A stretch of 23,498 nt of DNA from Perkinsus marinus ATCC 50983 (lineage: Eukaryota; Perkinsozoa; Perkinsida; Perkinsidae), in NCBI RefSeq assembly GCF_000006405.1, contig NW_003215694.1:53688-77185 (forward strand), given 5' to 3'. The stretch's first letter is position 1. Every line of letters begins with the position of its first letter. Of the stretch, positions 1 through 9,358 are shown in pieces. The position numbers were made by a program, and so were the translations under genes. A model generated the notes under the pieces. That model made no database searches, was not told the origin of the DNA, and worked only from the letters and a program-made list of their open reading frames with translations.

Positions 1-922
1 GAAAATCCTTCATTGCAAATTTGTGGATTGCGCTGTACTGTTGAGCATTACGGTGCAGCCCATAGAGCACCATCAGCACTCTCAATTTGTGAGTCGCAAG
101 TCGATCCGTGGCACGACGCTAACGAGAATTCCCTTCTATCGAATGAAAGTGAGCTTTCATTGGTCGAAATTGGTCTTGTGTTCGACGAATTTGAACTTGC
201 GTTTCCGAATTCATAAATTTCCTTTTTACGAATTTGAACTTTCGTTTTCGACCGGTCAACGAAATTCTAACTTTCATTTCGAATTTGGACTTTCACTTCG
301 CGAAAAACTCCTTTCACTCGTCGAAAATCAAATCTCATTCATCTAATTTATTCTTTCAATTGTTGAATTTGAGATTGAAAAGGTGTAGTAGCTTGTCAAT
401 CCCAAACTCATCGCGAAATTGGTTTATTACAAGCAGAAGAGGTTATTGCAAGCAGGGACTGCGAGAGCCATGCACAGCTTGTTATTCCAAGCAGCGCGGT
501 GTGCTTGGGATTACAAGTAACTATTGTGACTTGCTTCGCCGATAATATAAAATCTGTTACATACTGCGTCAACTTTATGTTTTCGTTGTCAAATGGAGCA
601 CAATCAAGGCACATTCGTGCTCTGTCCTTCAAAGCAGCAACACCAGGTATATCCCTCAATCAACTCGGAGCTGAACAGTATCCGCATATATCATGAAACA
701 GTTTTTACATTAATTTCGCAACGGGATGTTCTTTTAGGAATGGCAGTTGACATGAAGAAGTATTGATATCCGTTATCATCGTATTGACGGGTACACTAAT
801 ACCCAGGTCACAAGCTGCAGACTTTGGGGTCCAATTCATACAAATCACCAGTGATCAGCCACTCAGACTTCGATTGTTGTACGAAGTTTGTGAATCTGAC
901 GAAACCATTCGCTTAATCTAGA
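1..922. other. Non-coding flank with AT-rich degenerate repeats
   Basis: I see no gene I can support here. From about 130 to 400 the sequence is a loose, imperfect repetition of motifs such as gaatttgaac, tttcgttttcg and cgaaattctaac, which gives spurious short open frames. From about 420 to 530 a second motif, ttattNcaagcag, occurs three times. A minus-strand frame near 690-560 has protein-like composition, but no start or splice model could be built for it. Confidence 0.5.
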
Positions 923-1663
923 CTACAAGTCGAGTTTGAAGGTGAAAACCTCTCCATCGCGAGCCTGAATACGCTCTTCCAACTGCATCGCTCTCTCATC
1001 AGCCACCCGGGCTGCTTGTTTCTGTACCTCGGCATCATCTTCCGCTTGCTGTCGAGCTTGTAATTCTGATTTATGAGCCTATAATGTGAAAAGCATGGGC
1101 ATGCGATAGCTGTCTGATACCATCTCACGTTGAGAGCCTGTATCAGGTTACAGCGAGTCTTTTCGAGCTCCTTGCTTGTATAGTCGCACCTGAACCACCT
1201 CATCGCTCGTGCTGAAGCAGGATAGATCACCTCATCATAGTACATTCCAAGTCGGCTATTAACATAGCGATCCCTTCATATTATGAAGTTCATAAGCAAT
1301 CGAGTCTTTCCACTCAACAACAGCTATGGGACTCTCATCTAACACTGCCTAAAGGATCAAATGAATACCCTACTAAATAACTACAGCTCGAGCACCTGCA
1401 CACAGACCGCAGTTCCGGTGGATTGCTCCGCTTGGATGCCATCCTCGAGTTTCTTACCATCCCTAATGAGATTGAGACACTCCTAAGCCTCATGGTGTTC
1501 CCATTACAACCGAGAGATTTCTCCCTGAAGTCTCTGCAACTCCGCTCTGGTAGCCTCATGTTCTTCTTTCTATGTTGTGATAAAGATCACGATTTTAGTA
1601 CAGTGGTTTCCCTACCTGCCGAGCATTCATGCGCTTGCGACGCTCTCCTCTCTTGTTGCCCAT
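923..1663 (-). CDS. Small coiled-coil protein, six exons, 166 aa
   Basis: Exons read downward: 1663-1616, 1569-1508, 1462-1396, 1348-1264, 1211-1129, 1078-923. Introns are 46, 45, 47, 52 and 50 nt, all GT-AG, and every junction keeps frame; the stop is TAG. The protein starts MGNKRGERRKRMN, a Gly-2 start followed by a very basic stretch, then runs through charged heptad-like sequence (for example RAELQRLQGEI and KSELQARQQAEDD) almost to the end. The second intron removes two in-frame stops, which is the main support for splicing there. After the TAG the same frame stays open about 19 codons to a TGA with similar composition, so the true C-terminus may differ. The pattern loosely recalls small axonemal coiled-coil proteins such as the CCDC153/DRC12 type, but coiled coils mislead by composition and I give no family. 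No membrane segment is seen. Confidence 0.6.
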
Positions 1664-1829
1664 CAAATCGGAGAAGCACGATGATTCGGACACCAGGCTC
1701 ACGGAACAAAAATATTAGCGGATCCGGAAACTCAACGTAACAGTACTTGTACCACATACATGAAACATGTTGACTTGAAAACACAGACTTCATATTGGTC
1801 TACCTAAACTCCTCGCTAAGTACCTCTTG

Positions 1830-2300
1830 CTAAGTCTGCGGTGACCTCAAGGTCGACACCCGACCATCAAAGGAGAGCCCTCGGCACACTCGCTTGCTAC
1901 TTCGAGATCTACTCCCGTCAGCGACACAATTACAATCGAAAGCTGGGAAAACAAAAAAATGGGGAGCAAACTCTCGGTAAGCCGTCGATGTGCTCAAAGC
2001 TGACACCCAGTAATACTAGGGAAAGCCCTTGGCACACTCGCTTCCTACTCCGAGGTTCACCTCTAGCAGTGAAAACAAAAAAATGGGGAGCAAACTCTCG
2101 GTAAGCCGTCGATGTGCTCAAGGCTGACACCCAGTAATACTAGGGAAAGCCCTTGGCACACTCGCTTCCTACTCCGAGGTTCACCTCTAGCAGTGAAAAA
2201 AAAATGGGGAGCAAACTCTCGGTAAGCCGTCGATGTGCTCAAAGCTGACACCCAGTAATACTAGGGAAAGCCCTTGGCACACTCGCTTCCTACTCCGAGG
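1830..2300. repeat. 124-bp tandem repeat array, about 3.5 copies
   Basis: Three near-identical units start at 1947, 2071 and 2195, with a period of 124 bp. Each carries an A-rich tract, then ctctcggtaagccgtcgatg, then a cttggcacactcgcttcctac segment split across this unit. The third unit is shortened in its A tract and stops at about 2300. A clearly older partial copy lies upstream at about 1830-1905 (for example agccctcggcacactcgctt). The copies differ at very few positions, so the expansion looks recent. Open frames inside it are repeats of each other and are not considered genes. Confidence 0.9.
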
Positions 2301-3696
2301 TCTACATCTCCGCCGCATGTCTGCAACTGATGAACAATCTGGCGGTGAGATTGCGCGCGCCCCGCTAATCGATTAGGTTTTCACTCGAATGAAAAATATG
2401 ACGCGAGTGTGCTGGACCGGGCCTGGGTGCGTGAATATGAGTTTGCGTTCAAGAAGATGAGTTTGCGTGCAAGGCCTTATCCAGCGGCTTCACCTCGTGT
2501 TATCAAGAGTCTGATCGATCGAGTATAACTGTGCTATAGTTCTATCATTATCTGAGTTATCTCAGTTCTTCTTCGTTTATTTATCTTCGTTCGGTTCGGT
2601 TAGAAGATCGGTTCTATCGACCTTCGGCTTAACTGTCTTGACTTACCTCCGTCTTATATTTGTGGTATCGATCGACAGTAACTAAATACCCTACAACTGG
2701 CTAGGGCCACTACCGTATCACTAAGTTAGCTGGTATACTACGAGAGCTGGAGTCGAGTTGGCTTATCTAGTTATAGCAGTGAGATATCGATTTTGGTACA
2801 CGAGTTCGACTCTCCCTCGAATAGCTTTTCCTTGGCAGCCAGTGTGACCCGCCTTGTCATTGTTACTTATCGATTGGCAAGACTAGCAACCGAACTGTTT
2901 GAGTGCCTTCCGTATATTGGGTGACACTGCTCGTCATTGAACGGCCGATAGATACCTGAGACATCATGCCTCAATGACCATAACACATTTCATTCTGTAA
3001 TAAAAACATGCACCCTGTGTCAAGAAGCCAAGCTGGACCCTTTACCTTACAAAGAAAAAAACAACGACGATTCTTGCTAGTAGCAAGTCGCTACCACTTG
3101 GATTGGCGTCTGGAACTTCCGAACCGAAGCTCTCACAGAAGTTTCGGACGAGAATCACGTAATATGCGTATCACATATCAATAATATAATATTGTGTAGA
3201 ACGAACTTAGATGACTGATCGATAATTGGTGGTAGTACTATCATAACTAATATCAGCGCGCCACTGCGAGTACAATCCCCTCACATCTTGGCTCGCCTGG
3301 GGATGTGGGTACGTTTTCCAGATCCCAACATCCCCAACATCCCCAACGTCCTATATTCAATAACCATTAGTTCGCACCTAGAACATTGAGTTACGTAGTT
3401 AACTCTTTCCGATTCTCCGAAAGTGCGTTACTTGGAGTGATATGAGAAGGGTCATACTGCTAGAAAACGTAGAATATCTTTGCGCTTTGATTTTTCTCTT
3501 CGCTCGCTTCGCTCGCGAAGCCCTTTCCCATTCTTGGTATATCCCCCATGCGCTATAGCGAGCTTGAGATAACAAGGTCTGCTTGATATTACAGGACTTG
3601 CTTGTTTTAACAATGACTGCTTGGATTAGCCCTGCCACGCCAGACAATGAGTATTAATAGTATCATGGGTCATGCCTTGACCTCAAAATATTGTAC
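2301..3696. other. 1.4 kb without a supportable gene
   Basis: No open frame with splice support was found on either strand. Visible are a CT/TTCG-rich stretch around 2540-2640, a short catccccaa repetition around 3325-3350, and a patch at about 3560-3640 with ctgcttgNtatta-type motifs, the reverse of those near 420-530. A TGG-initial sequence just after ctacaac near 2697 could be the edge of a decayed LTR element, but no second LTR or coding remnant supports it. Confidence 0.4.
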
Positions 3697-4048
3697 ATGA
3701 TGGAAGCCTCGAAGATTCTCATGACAACAAAACCCGGGCCGTATCCTTTCAACTCACCTGAACCTTATTTTTCGAACCACATCTTTCCAGTAGTTGAACT
3801 CCAAGAATGTGACATACCGTGTAACCTTCATATGATGCTTTGTACACTGCAAGTACTTTATATTGAACCAATATCGCAACAGGGTACATACCATTTCAGA
3901 CTGTAATGGTACCTTGTAATTTATAGTATCGGCATTACTGTGCGAAAGTCACAACATCAACTCACGACTCCCTCATGGCTTGGTCAATCTGGAAAACACA
4001 GGAAGGACGACAACGTCAGATTCCTCAACATCGGAATCAGAAGAGTGA
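3697..4048 (+). CDS. Doubtful two-exon gene or gene remnant
   Basis: An open frame from ATG 3697 reads through a plausible donor at 3884 (gtacat) to an acceptor at 3926, a 43-nt intron typical of this window. It continues to TGA 4046-4048 and gives a 102-aa product with an acidic Ser/Thr-rich tail (TTTSDSSTSESEE). A competing reading treats 3903-3926 as a 24-nt intron and runs to 4149 in the original frame. In that reading the product shows a weak similarity of spacing (FP, Cys, M-L, EP, T-x-Y) to the middle exon of the secreted gene at 5384-6101, so this may be a decayed paralogue. No signal peptide or family is visible. All three frames downstream are open, so the choice is weak. Confidence 0.25.
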
Positions 4049-4483
4049 CAGCAGAGAATGGCGTGCGACACAACCAATATAACCTCATCGAATCCTTCTA
4101 TAGCAGATTCAATTATAAGATCACTCTTATGCCGAACCTAGAGGGCTAGACCTGTTTATCACTGAGGCTGGAAGTAAGACGGAGTAATCATTTTTGTTCT
4201 CGAGAATCTTTAAAGCCTCAGAATCAGAATCCGAATCTGGAAAGCCCACGTAAGCGCAAATGTTGAGAACGCATATTGCTTCCGATATATTGAATTTTGA
4301 TTATGCCAGCTCAGAAAAGTGACTTGATGGATTAGCTGCCAACTATTTGAGTGGAACGTATAGTGCCGCAGGTCTTTTGGAAGCAGCAGCGCAGTGATGG
4401 AGCCTCTTTACTCCTCCCGAATCGTTGTACAGAATAAAACTGTGCCCGGCACTTCACGATTGCTGGGGAGCGCCGGTCTCATC
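4049..4483. other. Intergenic, nothing recognised
   Basis: Only overlapping short frames in several phases are seen, with no splice-supported continuation and no repeat. The stretch separates the doubtful plus-strand locus from minus-strand frames that end at 4484. Confidence 0.4.
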
Positions 4484-4769
4484 TCATTGGGAAAAATGAA
4501 CGACGACGAACCCCCTCTCAGCAGGTGTGATACAAGCAACATTATGTTGCTTGTATCACATCGCAGAGAATAACATGCGACTGCATCAGAGCTTCTCTCA
4601 GAAACTTGTGATGCTGAAAACCTGAGGGATACACATCCGCAATGACCTGGGTTAGTCGAGCGGCTCGACTCGAGCCCTCTATTGGATGGAAAGCGCATCC
4701 AAGCGTTCCTAGTTGTCCAGTGATCGGCAACGCCAGTAATGAGAGTATCTGGCTGGTATTGACTGGCAA
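4484..4769 (-). CDS. Unrecognised partial gene, 3' exons
   Basis: The exon 4769-4560 (70 codons, phase 0 at both ends) follows a good acceptor, ggctccag. Its composition is protein-like (TGQLGTLGCAFHPIEG, then SRAARLTQVIADVYPSG, then LREALMQSHVILCD). A 43-nt intron at 4559-4517 would lead to a short last exon, 4516-4484, ending TGA. That intron is mostly one hairpin (see 4526-4560). No ATG begins this piece, so upstream exons are missing. Frames allow a join to the membrane-anchor frame at 5133-4879 through an intron with donor gtaccc near 4830 (62 nt), but that is speculative. No family recognised. Confidence 0.3.
4526..4560. repeat. Perfect 16-bp inverted repeat, 3-nt loop
   Basis: The arms tgtgatacaagcaaca and tgttgcttgtatcaca are exact reverse complements around tta. 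On the minus strand the hairpin begins at a potential donor (gtgata at 4559) and makes up most of a predicted 43-nt intron. Confidence 0.9.
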
Positions 4770-4878
4770 CTGGAGCCAATATCGCCTCGACAGTGTTGAG
4801 CCATTGAATTACCACGTGCGGGTACGGGTACGGGTATCTGATCCAATCGTGGAAGATTTCGACCGGACTTCTTTGATC

Positions 4879-5133
4879 TTAATCTTTTTTCAATAATCGC
4901 CTAGACATAACGAGTGCTCCCAACGAAGTGCCGACAACTAGCGAACAGACGATAGCCACTCTGAACAGAGGAGATGTCGTTCCGTATCTCGCCCGCCTCC
5001 GCCTGCCGTCTGATTCTCGAGTGGCCTCTAATTCCGCTCGAATGGCCTCTAATTCCGCTCGACTGGTGTCGAGGTTCGCTGGTATGGGTGCGCGGAGGTG
5101 ATACGGTGGCAGCCACCGGGTGGCTGGTTTCAT
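4879..5133 (-). CDS. Small tail-anchored-type coiled-coil membrane protein, 84 aa
   Basis: The frame runs from ATG 5133 to TAA at 4879. Residues about 25-40 hold two perfect seven-residue repeats (RAELEAI, RAELEAT) encoded by a 21-bp direct repeat at 5022-5063, so the heptad arose by DNA duplication. An Arg-rich linker (GRRRRARYG) is followed by one hydrophobic segment of about 18 residues (VAIVCSLVVGTSLGALVM) and a short basic tail (SRRLLKKD). That is the layout of a C-terminal tail anchor exposing the coiled coil to the cytosol. The N-terminal 20 residues are Pro/Arg-rich, and the true start could lie in an upstream exon. A second frame over the same DNA (5170-4901) is open but has no such organisation. 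Function unknown. Confidence 0.4.
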   Translation of the reverse strand: MKPATRWLPPYHLRAPIPANLDTSRAELEAIRAELEATRESDGRRRRARYGTTSPLFRVAIVCSLVVGTSLGALVMSRRLLKKD

Positions 5134-5383
5134 CCTGAGACAGGCCTGATCGGCAGAGTCGGCAAGTCATCCACTCTGGTCACCAGAGTCTGGTGTACAG
5201 CGAGACAGCCACCGGTAGCACGTGCGTGTAGCGGTAGCGCGTGATCGATCGGCCTGCTCAATAAATGGATGCTGAGAATCCACTCGGATGAAATTAGAAT
5301 GAAACCACGCCAAACTAAAGAGAACAGGATGACTGTGTGTTAAGGGTTGTGTATCTCACTCACTGTCCGGAGGTTCGCTTGAA

Positions 5384-6101
5384 ATGTCCATCAAACGATT
5401 AATCCCCATCGCCGCAGCTGCCGTAGTGACGATGTCGTCCAAACCACTCGATGGTCTCGCCGCCCGTGAAAAACATGATTATGTAAGTCACACTGAGGCA
5501 ATCTAGTGGAAGTGGGGGATGTTCGACTTTTCCTCATCCCTATAACACCACCCGTTTTGGGGCTCCGGCCAGGCAGCAGCCTCGAGTGTTCTTTCCAACC
5601 TCTCAGAGCTTCCCTCCACTGAAGAACGCGACCACCGACTGCTGCTTCTTTTCCAACATGAAGCTCACTTACGACAGGCAATCGGTCAGAATAATCGTTG
5701 AACCGGACTTCACCCTGCGGACCATGTACATTGCCTGCCCAAGAACAGAGAAATGGGAGGCTTTTCAAGCCGACTTGTAGGCTCGCGCTGGGAAGCATTG
5801 ATATTCTCAGCAGCATGTTTTCAGTTTGAACCCCGGAGCCCTCAGTCGATTCTACCCGTCTGGCCACGCGTTGTGGCCGATTTTGTACAAGAAAGCGGCC
5901 GATTTCGAAGAGTATCAGGACGGTCGCGTCAAGGATCCTCTCGGAAAAAAACTTCGTGTGAAGACTTCTGGACTCAAGCGGAAGGTTCCGACAGAAGTTT
6001 GCAAGGCGGTGATGAACGAGTTGAAGAAGAAATACGGCACATACATGGCAATGTGTGCTCGTTTTCGTCGTGCAATCGTGGGTCCTGACCGTCCACGTTG
6101 A
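5384..6101 (+). CDS. Predicted secreted protein, three exons, 191 aa
   Basis: Exons 5384-5482, 5577-5776 and 5825-6101; introns 94 and 48 nt; stop TGA. Exon 1 codes a signal peptide: MSIKRLIP, then a hydrophobic run (IAAAAVVTM) and a small-residue region before AAREKHDY. The mature part has one Cys pair (TTDCCFF), an N-glycosylation sequon (NAT) and a very basic C-terminal third ([20 protein letters not shown]). The first acceptor is a tandem gcagcag, so a one-residue Gln variant is possible (exon start 5577 or 5580). The second intron has donor gtaggc and acceptor gttttcag, and the frame is kept through both. A longer open frame on the opposite strand (5867-5391) is taken as a shadow. No family recognised; secretion from a protist of this kind could mean a host- or environment-facing role, which is inference. 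Confidence 0.6.
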
Positions 6102-6679
6102 GACTTCCCTCTTGAAATCGTGGATCTGCTAAGTGCAGACTTCTGTCCCCGGAGCAGCAGCGCATCTCTTGGTTGAGGCTGAGCATGTTTGTGCAAGTTG
6201 TTGCTGTGCGTAGTGATTCAGTTGTTGTGTGCTACAACATCGATACAATCGCGTCTCGTTTCGATTCGGCCTCGCATCCGGGACCACCAGAGGGTGTGTT
6301 CGGAACACAAGCCAAAGACCTTCAGAGAGCGTCAGAGACTGCGCAGTATCTAAGTCGCCTAACCTCTCGTATCTGGTACTGAAAGTGTCCCGTCCCAATC
6401 CGCTTTTCATTGCTGGATTGACTGATTCAATCCAGTGGATTCTATTCGAAAAGGTACACTTACTTTCTACACGTCGCCTCGTCATCCCGTTTTTTTCTTA
6501 CGACAGGTGGATTCCTAGGAGCCTGTTGGGCGTTTTGAGTAGAGGTGCCGCTACTCAATACCCAGGGCAGCTGAAGGTTCGTCGATGGGCCTCCCATACG
6601 ACACTACATTGGTTAGAGGCAGCGACCAGATAGAGTTGGGCTGGAAGATCTCCCCCATGCTTAGTCGGATAACAAGAGT

Positions 6680-6706
6680 TTGCGTAACGTAAGTTACGTA
6701 ACGCAA
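6680..6706. repeat. Perfect 12-bp inverted repeat, 3-nt loop
   Basis: The arms ttgcgtaacgta and tacgtaacgcaa are exact reverse complements around agt. It lies in the gene-poor stretch, about 580 bases after the end of the secreted gene at 5384-6101. Confidence 0.9.
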
Positions 6707-8279
6707 CTGACGTCTGCGCATTGCATCACCATGAGTGAGGATTTCACAGTGGAAACATTATCTTCGGATTGAAACATTCAACTTGAGAGTTTCGCTTCAA
6801 GGCTGCATTCGCTGGCTTACTCAGACTGGTGTTGACGCAATAATCGTGTATTTGTACATGTTAATCACAATGACAACACTCCACCGCGACATGACTCAGT
6901 CCACGGTCGAATAAATTGGTAAATGATGTTTCCCATCGAGAGGCATCATCGATTACTACCGAGCATCAGCCTCTCAGTTCATTCAATAAACTCTATTGAT
7001 TGGAACGCGCTTACTTAGCGTTCGAGAAGCGGTTCCATCGTGTTCACGGAGAAAATGCGTTCTGAACGTCCGAAGGCCTCAGCTCCGTCGCCGCCTTGCA
7101 CAAAATGATGCTCTCGTTATGCGCATGAGAGAGATACAGCGCCCGGGGTGGATCTATGCCTGTTCCCTAGGGTACGTCATTTGAAAAATCGTGTATCCTG
7201 CGCTCTAGGATTCCGCCGCTACTCTGAGAGACGGTGAACGTGGCTGCGTCTGTGATTAGGAAGAAACAAATCCGAATGCATAAGGAGACGTTATCAAGGC
7301 CCCAATGGTTCGAAAGTGACTCATTCGCCAGTATGAGGACAACGTATTCGAAACGTGTTAATTAAGGTATCCATAATGTAGTTGACATCTGCTAGATGTT
7401 CACGGCCTTCTGATCACGTCCTCCTTCAATCCCCCTTCAACGGTTATTGTAGATTAGATGATGAAGAATCTTCATCAGATGATTTTGGCCTCTCATCTTC
7501 ATTGAAGATGAGGTGCCGAAATTTTTAATGCTTCCACACCTATACCACTCAATTCTGTGGATCCCAGGGTGTCATAAGTTACTTATGAGATGACACCGGG
7601 ACGTACAGAATTTGTGGCAGAAATGCACCGTCCTAGCTGATGTAAAAAACACGATCAACACGCCCAGGGACAAGGAGTCAAGTTGACTAGGTTATAACCA
7701 GGTATCCGACATACGTACAGAGAGGTCACTGTATGGGATAGGAATCACCAGAGACGACGACTATCGCAGGAAGACTGCGACAGGAGACTGCGTTACGAAG
7801 TTTAGTGGAGGACGTATAGAGGGCACATAAGAGCTACACCTACAGAGCATCTGTACAGCAACCACTTATGATCCAGATCCAATAGCTAAAAATACTGCAA
7901 AGCGGTTGCGGCACGCAAAGATACGGTCTGTAGCACGCGGTGAAGGATCGCACAGGAGATAGGGACAGTCAGGGTTGTGCAGGCCCTGTGAAATTTCGCG
8001 TTCCGCAAATTTCAATTTCAAAAATCAGTATTTCACTACAAAATTTCAAATTTCAATTAATTTCGGAGGGCGCAGGTTCAATATCGAGGGTCGGACACGT
8101 GCAAAAAAGTGCCATGAAATTTTTTTCCGAAAATCGATTGCGGACAGGTTCCATGCAATATAACTATATAAGAGGGGCTTATATTCGAAGTTTTAGCTTG
8201 AAAATCGCTCTGTAGAAAAAGTTACCTCTGCACACGTATTGTCGGTCTCTAGATGGCGCGTACTGTAGCCTTCCGCGCG

Positions 8280-8500
8280 CCACAAAATTCTCGGAAAGGA
8301 ATTTCCGCATTCTGAGATTTCGCTTTCTGGAACGTGTTTCAGAATGCATTCTAAAGTTTTCTGAACACGTTCGGAATCTATTTTGGAACGCATTCCAGAA
8401 TGTGTTTGGGGGGCTGTTCTCTGAACGCGATTTTGGTGTTTTGCATTCTGGAATGCGTTCTGAGTTTCGGAATGGGTTCTCTGAACACCCCGTAAATGTT
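8280..8500. repeat. Degenerate minisatellite-like patch
   Basis: Words of the type ttctgaac, ggaacgcattcc, cattctggaatgcg and ttctgaacac recur at irregular spacing, partly as their own reverse complements. Open frames across it are explained by the repeats. It ends just before the start codon of the gene at 8516. Confidence 0.7.
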
Positions 8501-8515
8501 TCTGCAATTAGATCG

Positions 8516-9065
8516 ATGGGCAAATTTATTTCGAGGGGCCGCGCAGGAGCAAGCCGAGTTGACCAGACCGATGACGATGACATGAGTGTGATTAGTGAAG
8601 TCGATCCCGCACCGAAAAATGGTAGTATTGAGAGCGTCATGAGTTAGGTGGTTGTTGATCAATCGGAGACCTGCTCCGTAGCAGAAAGTGGCTCAATCGA
8701 AGACCCATCATTAGGAAGTGGGGCAAGTTGCGCTAAAACGGGATCTTGCAAAAGTATATGCAGTGACGTATGCTCAAGCGGAAAGACGGAGGTATCTTCC
8801 GTATCTGATGTAGTTGAAGCTCTTGCGAACTTGCGAAGCCGTTTCAAGTGTGGTTTCATTTGCTGAGTGTCCGAATCGCGATGATGGTAGCGCGAGCAGC
8901 CTATCAGACACACGTTCCATGAATAGTGACTGCAGTCGCCTGAGATTGCATTATATACCTGAGGAATGCGCTCGTCGAACTAGCCACGCCAGAGATCGCG
9001 CGCGCGATAGCGCGCGCAAAAAAATATTAGTTTCACATTTCGCGAAATTTCATGAAATTTCGTGA
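8516..9065 (+). CDS. Ser/Asp-rich protein with myristoylation-like start, 155 aa
   Basis: Exons 8516-8642, 8682-8847 and 8891-9065; introns 39 and 43 nt; stop TGA. The protein begins MGKFISRG: Gly at 2 and Ser at 6 match the N-myristoylation pattern, and the basic residues would help membrane binding. The body is rich in Ser, Asp and Glu with repeated SIES/SIED and SVSDV/SLSD words, plus a Cys patch (KSICSDVCSSG). Without the first intron a TAG interrupts the frame; removing 39 nt restores it. The last 25 residues are coded by a gcgcgc palindrome and by gaaatttc repeats, so the real C-terminus could be elsewhere. No family or domain recognised; low-complexity composition keeps confidence modest. 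Confidence 0.42.
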
Positions 9066-9092
9066 AATATTTCGACATGAAATTTCACGAGT
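9033..9092. repeat. GAAATTTC-word repeat patch
   Basis: The palindromic word gaaatttc recurs four times within about 60 bases, once directly after tcgcgaaatttcatgaaa and again before cacgag. The same word family appears at 7985-8065. It covers the 3' end of the Ser-rich gene. Confidence 0.8.
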
Positions 9093-9358
9093 CAGATTGC
9101 ACTGAGATGCATAACCCTGGGGACAGTGCGCTGTAGCGGAGCGAAGCAAGTCACATCCAAAATTCTCAAAAAGTGCGCACTTGACGATGTACGCACGGGA
9201 TGGTACTTGGTACACCCGCGGTTCGTATAGATCCCATCAGGTGTCCTCTGGATACCTGGGGGCTCATGGGCCTGTATATCACGTATTGGATCCGCTCAGA
9301 GCCCTTCGTGCTTAAAGCGAGGAGGAGTTCCCTTCTGACCAGTTGACATTTCCCGTCG
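9066..9358. other. Upstream region of SOF1 gene
   Basis: Intergenic stretch between the Ser-rich gene and the start codon at 9359. No TATA box or other element can be claimed. Short overlapping frames occur on both strands without support. The motif gaagcaagtcac at about 9142-9153 is also present in reverse near 531-542. Confidence 0.4.

Larger units (their letters stand above)
6102..8515. other. 2.4 kb with hairpins and repeats, no confident gene
   Basis: The best open frame is 6185-6382 (plus, 65 codons from ATG), 84 bases after the secreted gene. It overlaps two others of similar quality on both strands, so none is called. Short inverted repeats are frequent: 6413-6435, 6680-6706, 7460-7476, 7492-7512 and 7569-7596. 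From 7985 to 8065 the sequence repeats aaatttca/gaaatttc-type words. From about 8280 to 8500 it is a degenerate array of ttctggaatgcgttctga-like words in both orientations. The stretch 7690-7950 is purine-rich on the plus strand, without a recognisable gene. Confidence 0.45.

Noticed and set aside
23-346. 107-codon plus-strand frame near the left edge
   Set aside because: It is produced by AT-rich degenerate repeats, and its Phe/Leu/Ser composition is typical of that.
923-1663. In-frame TAA and TAG in the coiled-coil gene, read as Gln (altered genetic code)
   Set aside because: A 45-nt GT-AG intron (1463-1507) removes both and keeps frame. The long CDPK and SOF1 frames contain no in-frame TAA or TAG.
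2400-2720. Solo LTR with a primer-site-like end near 2697
   Set aside because: No partner LTR, target duplication or coding remnant is visible; only a TGG after ctacaac.
2743-2830. tRNA gene suggested by gagttcgactc
   Set aside because: No acceptor stem pairs and the A-box is poor.
5391-5867. 158-codon minus-strand frame
   Set aside because: It lies opposite a three-exon gene with a signal peptide, and its composition is that of a shadow frame.
7940-8215. 91-codon plus-strand frame
   Set aside because: It is made of aaatttca-type repeats, without start or splice support.
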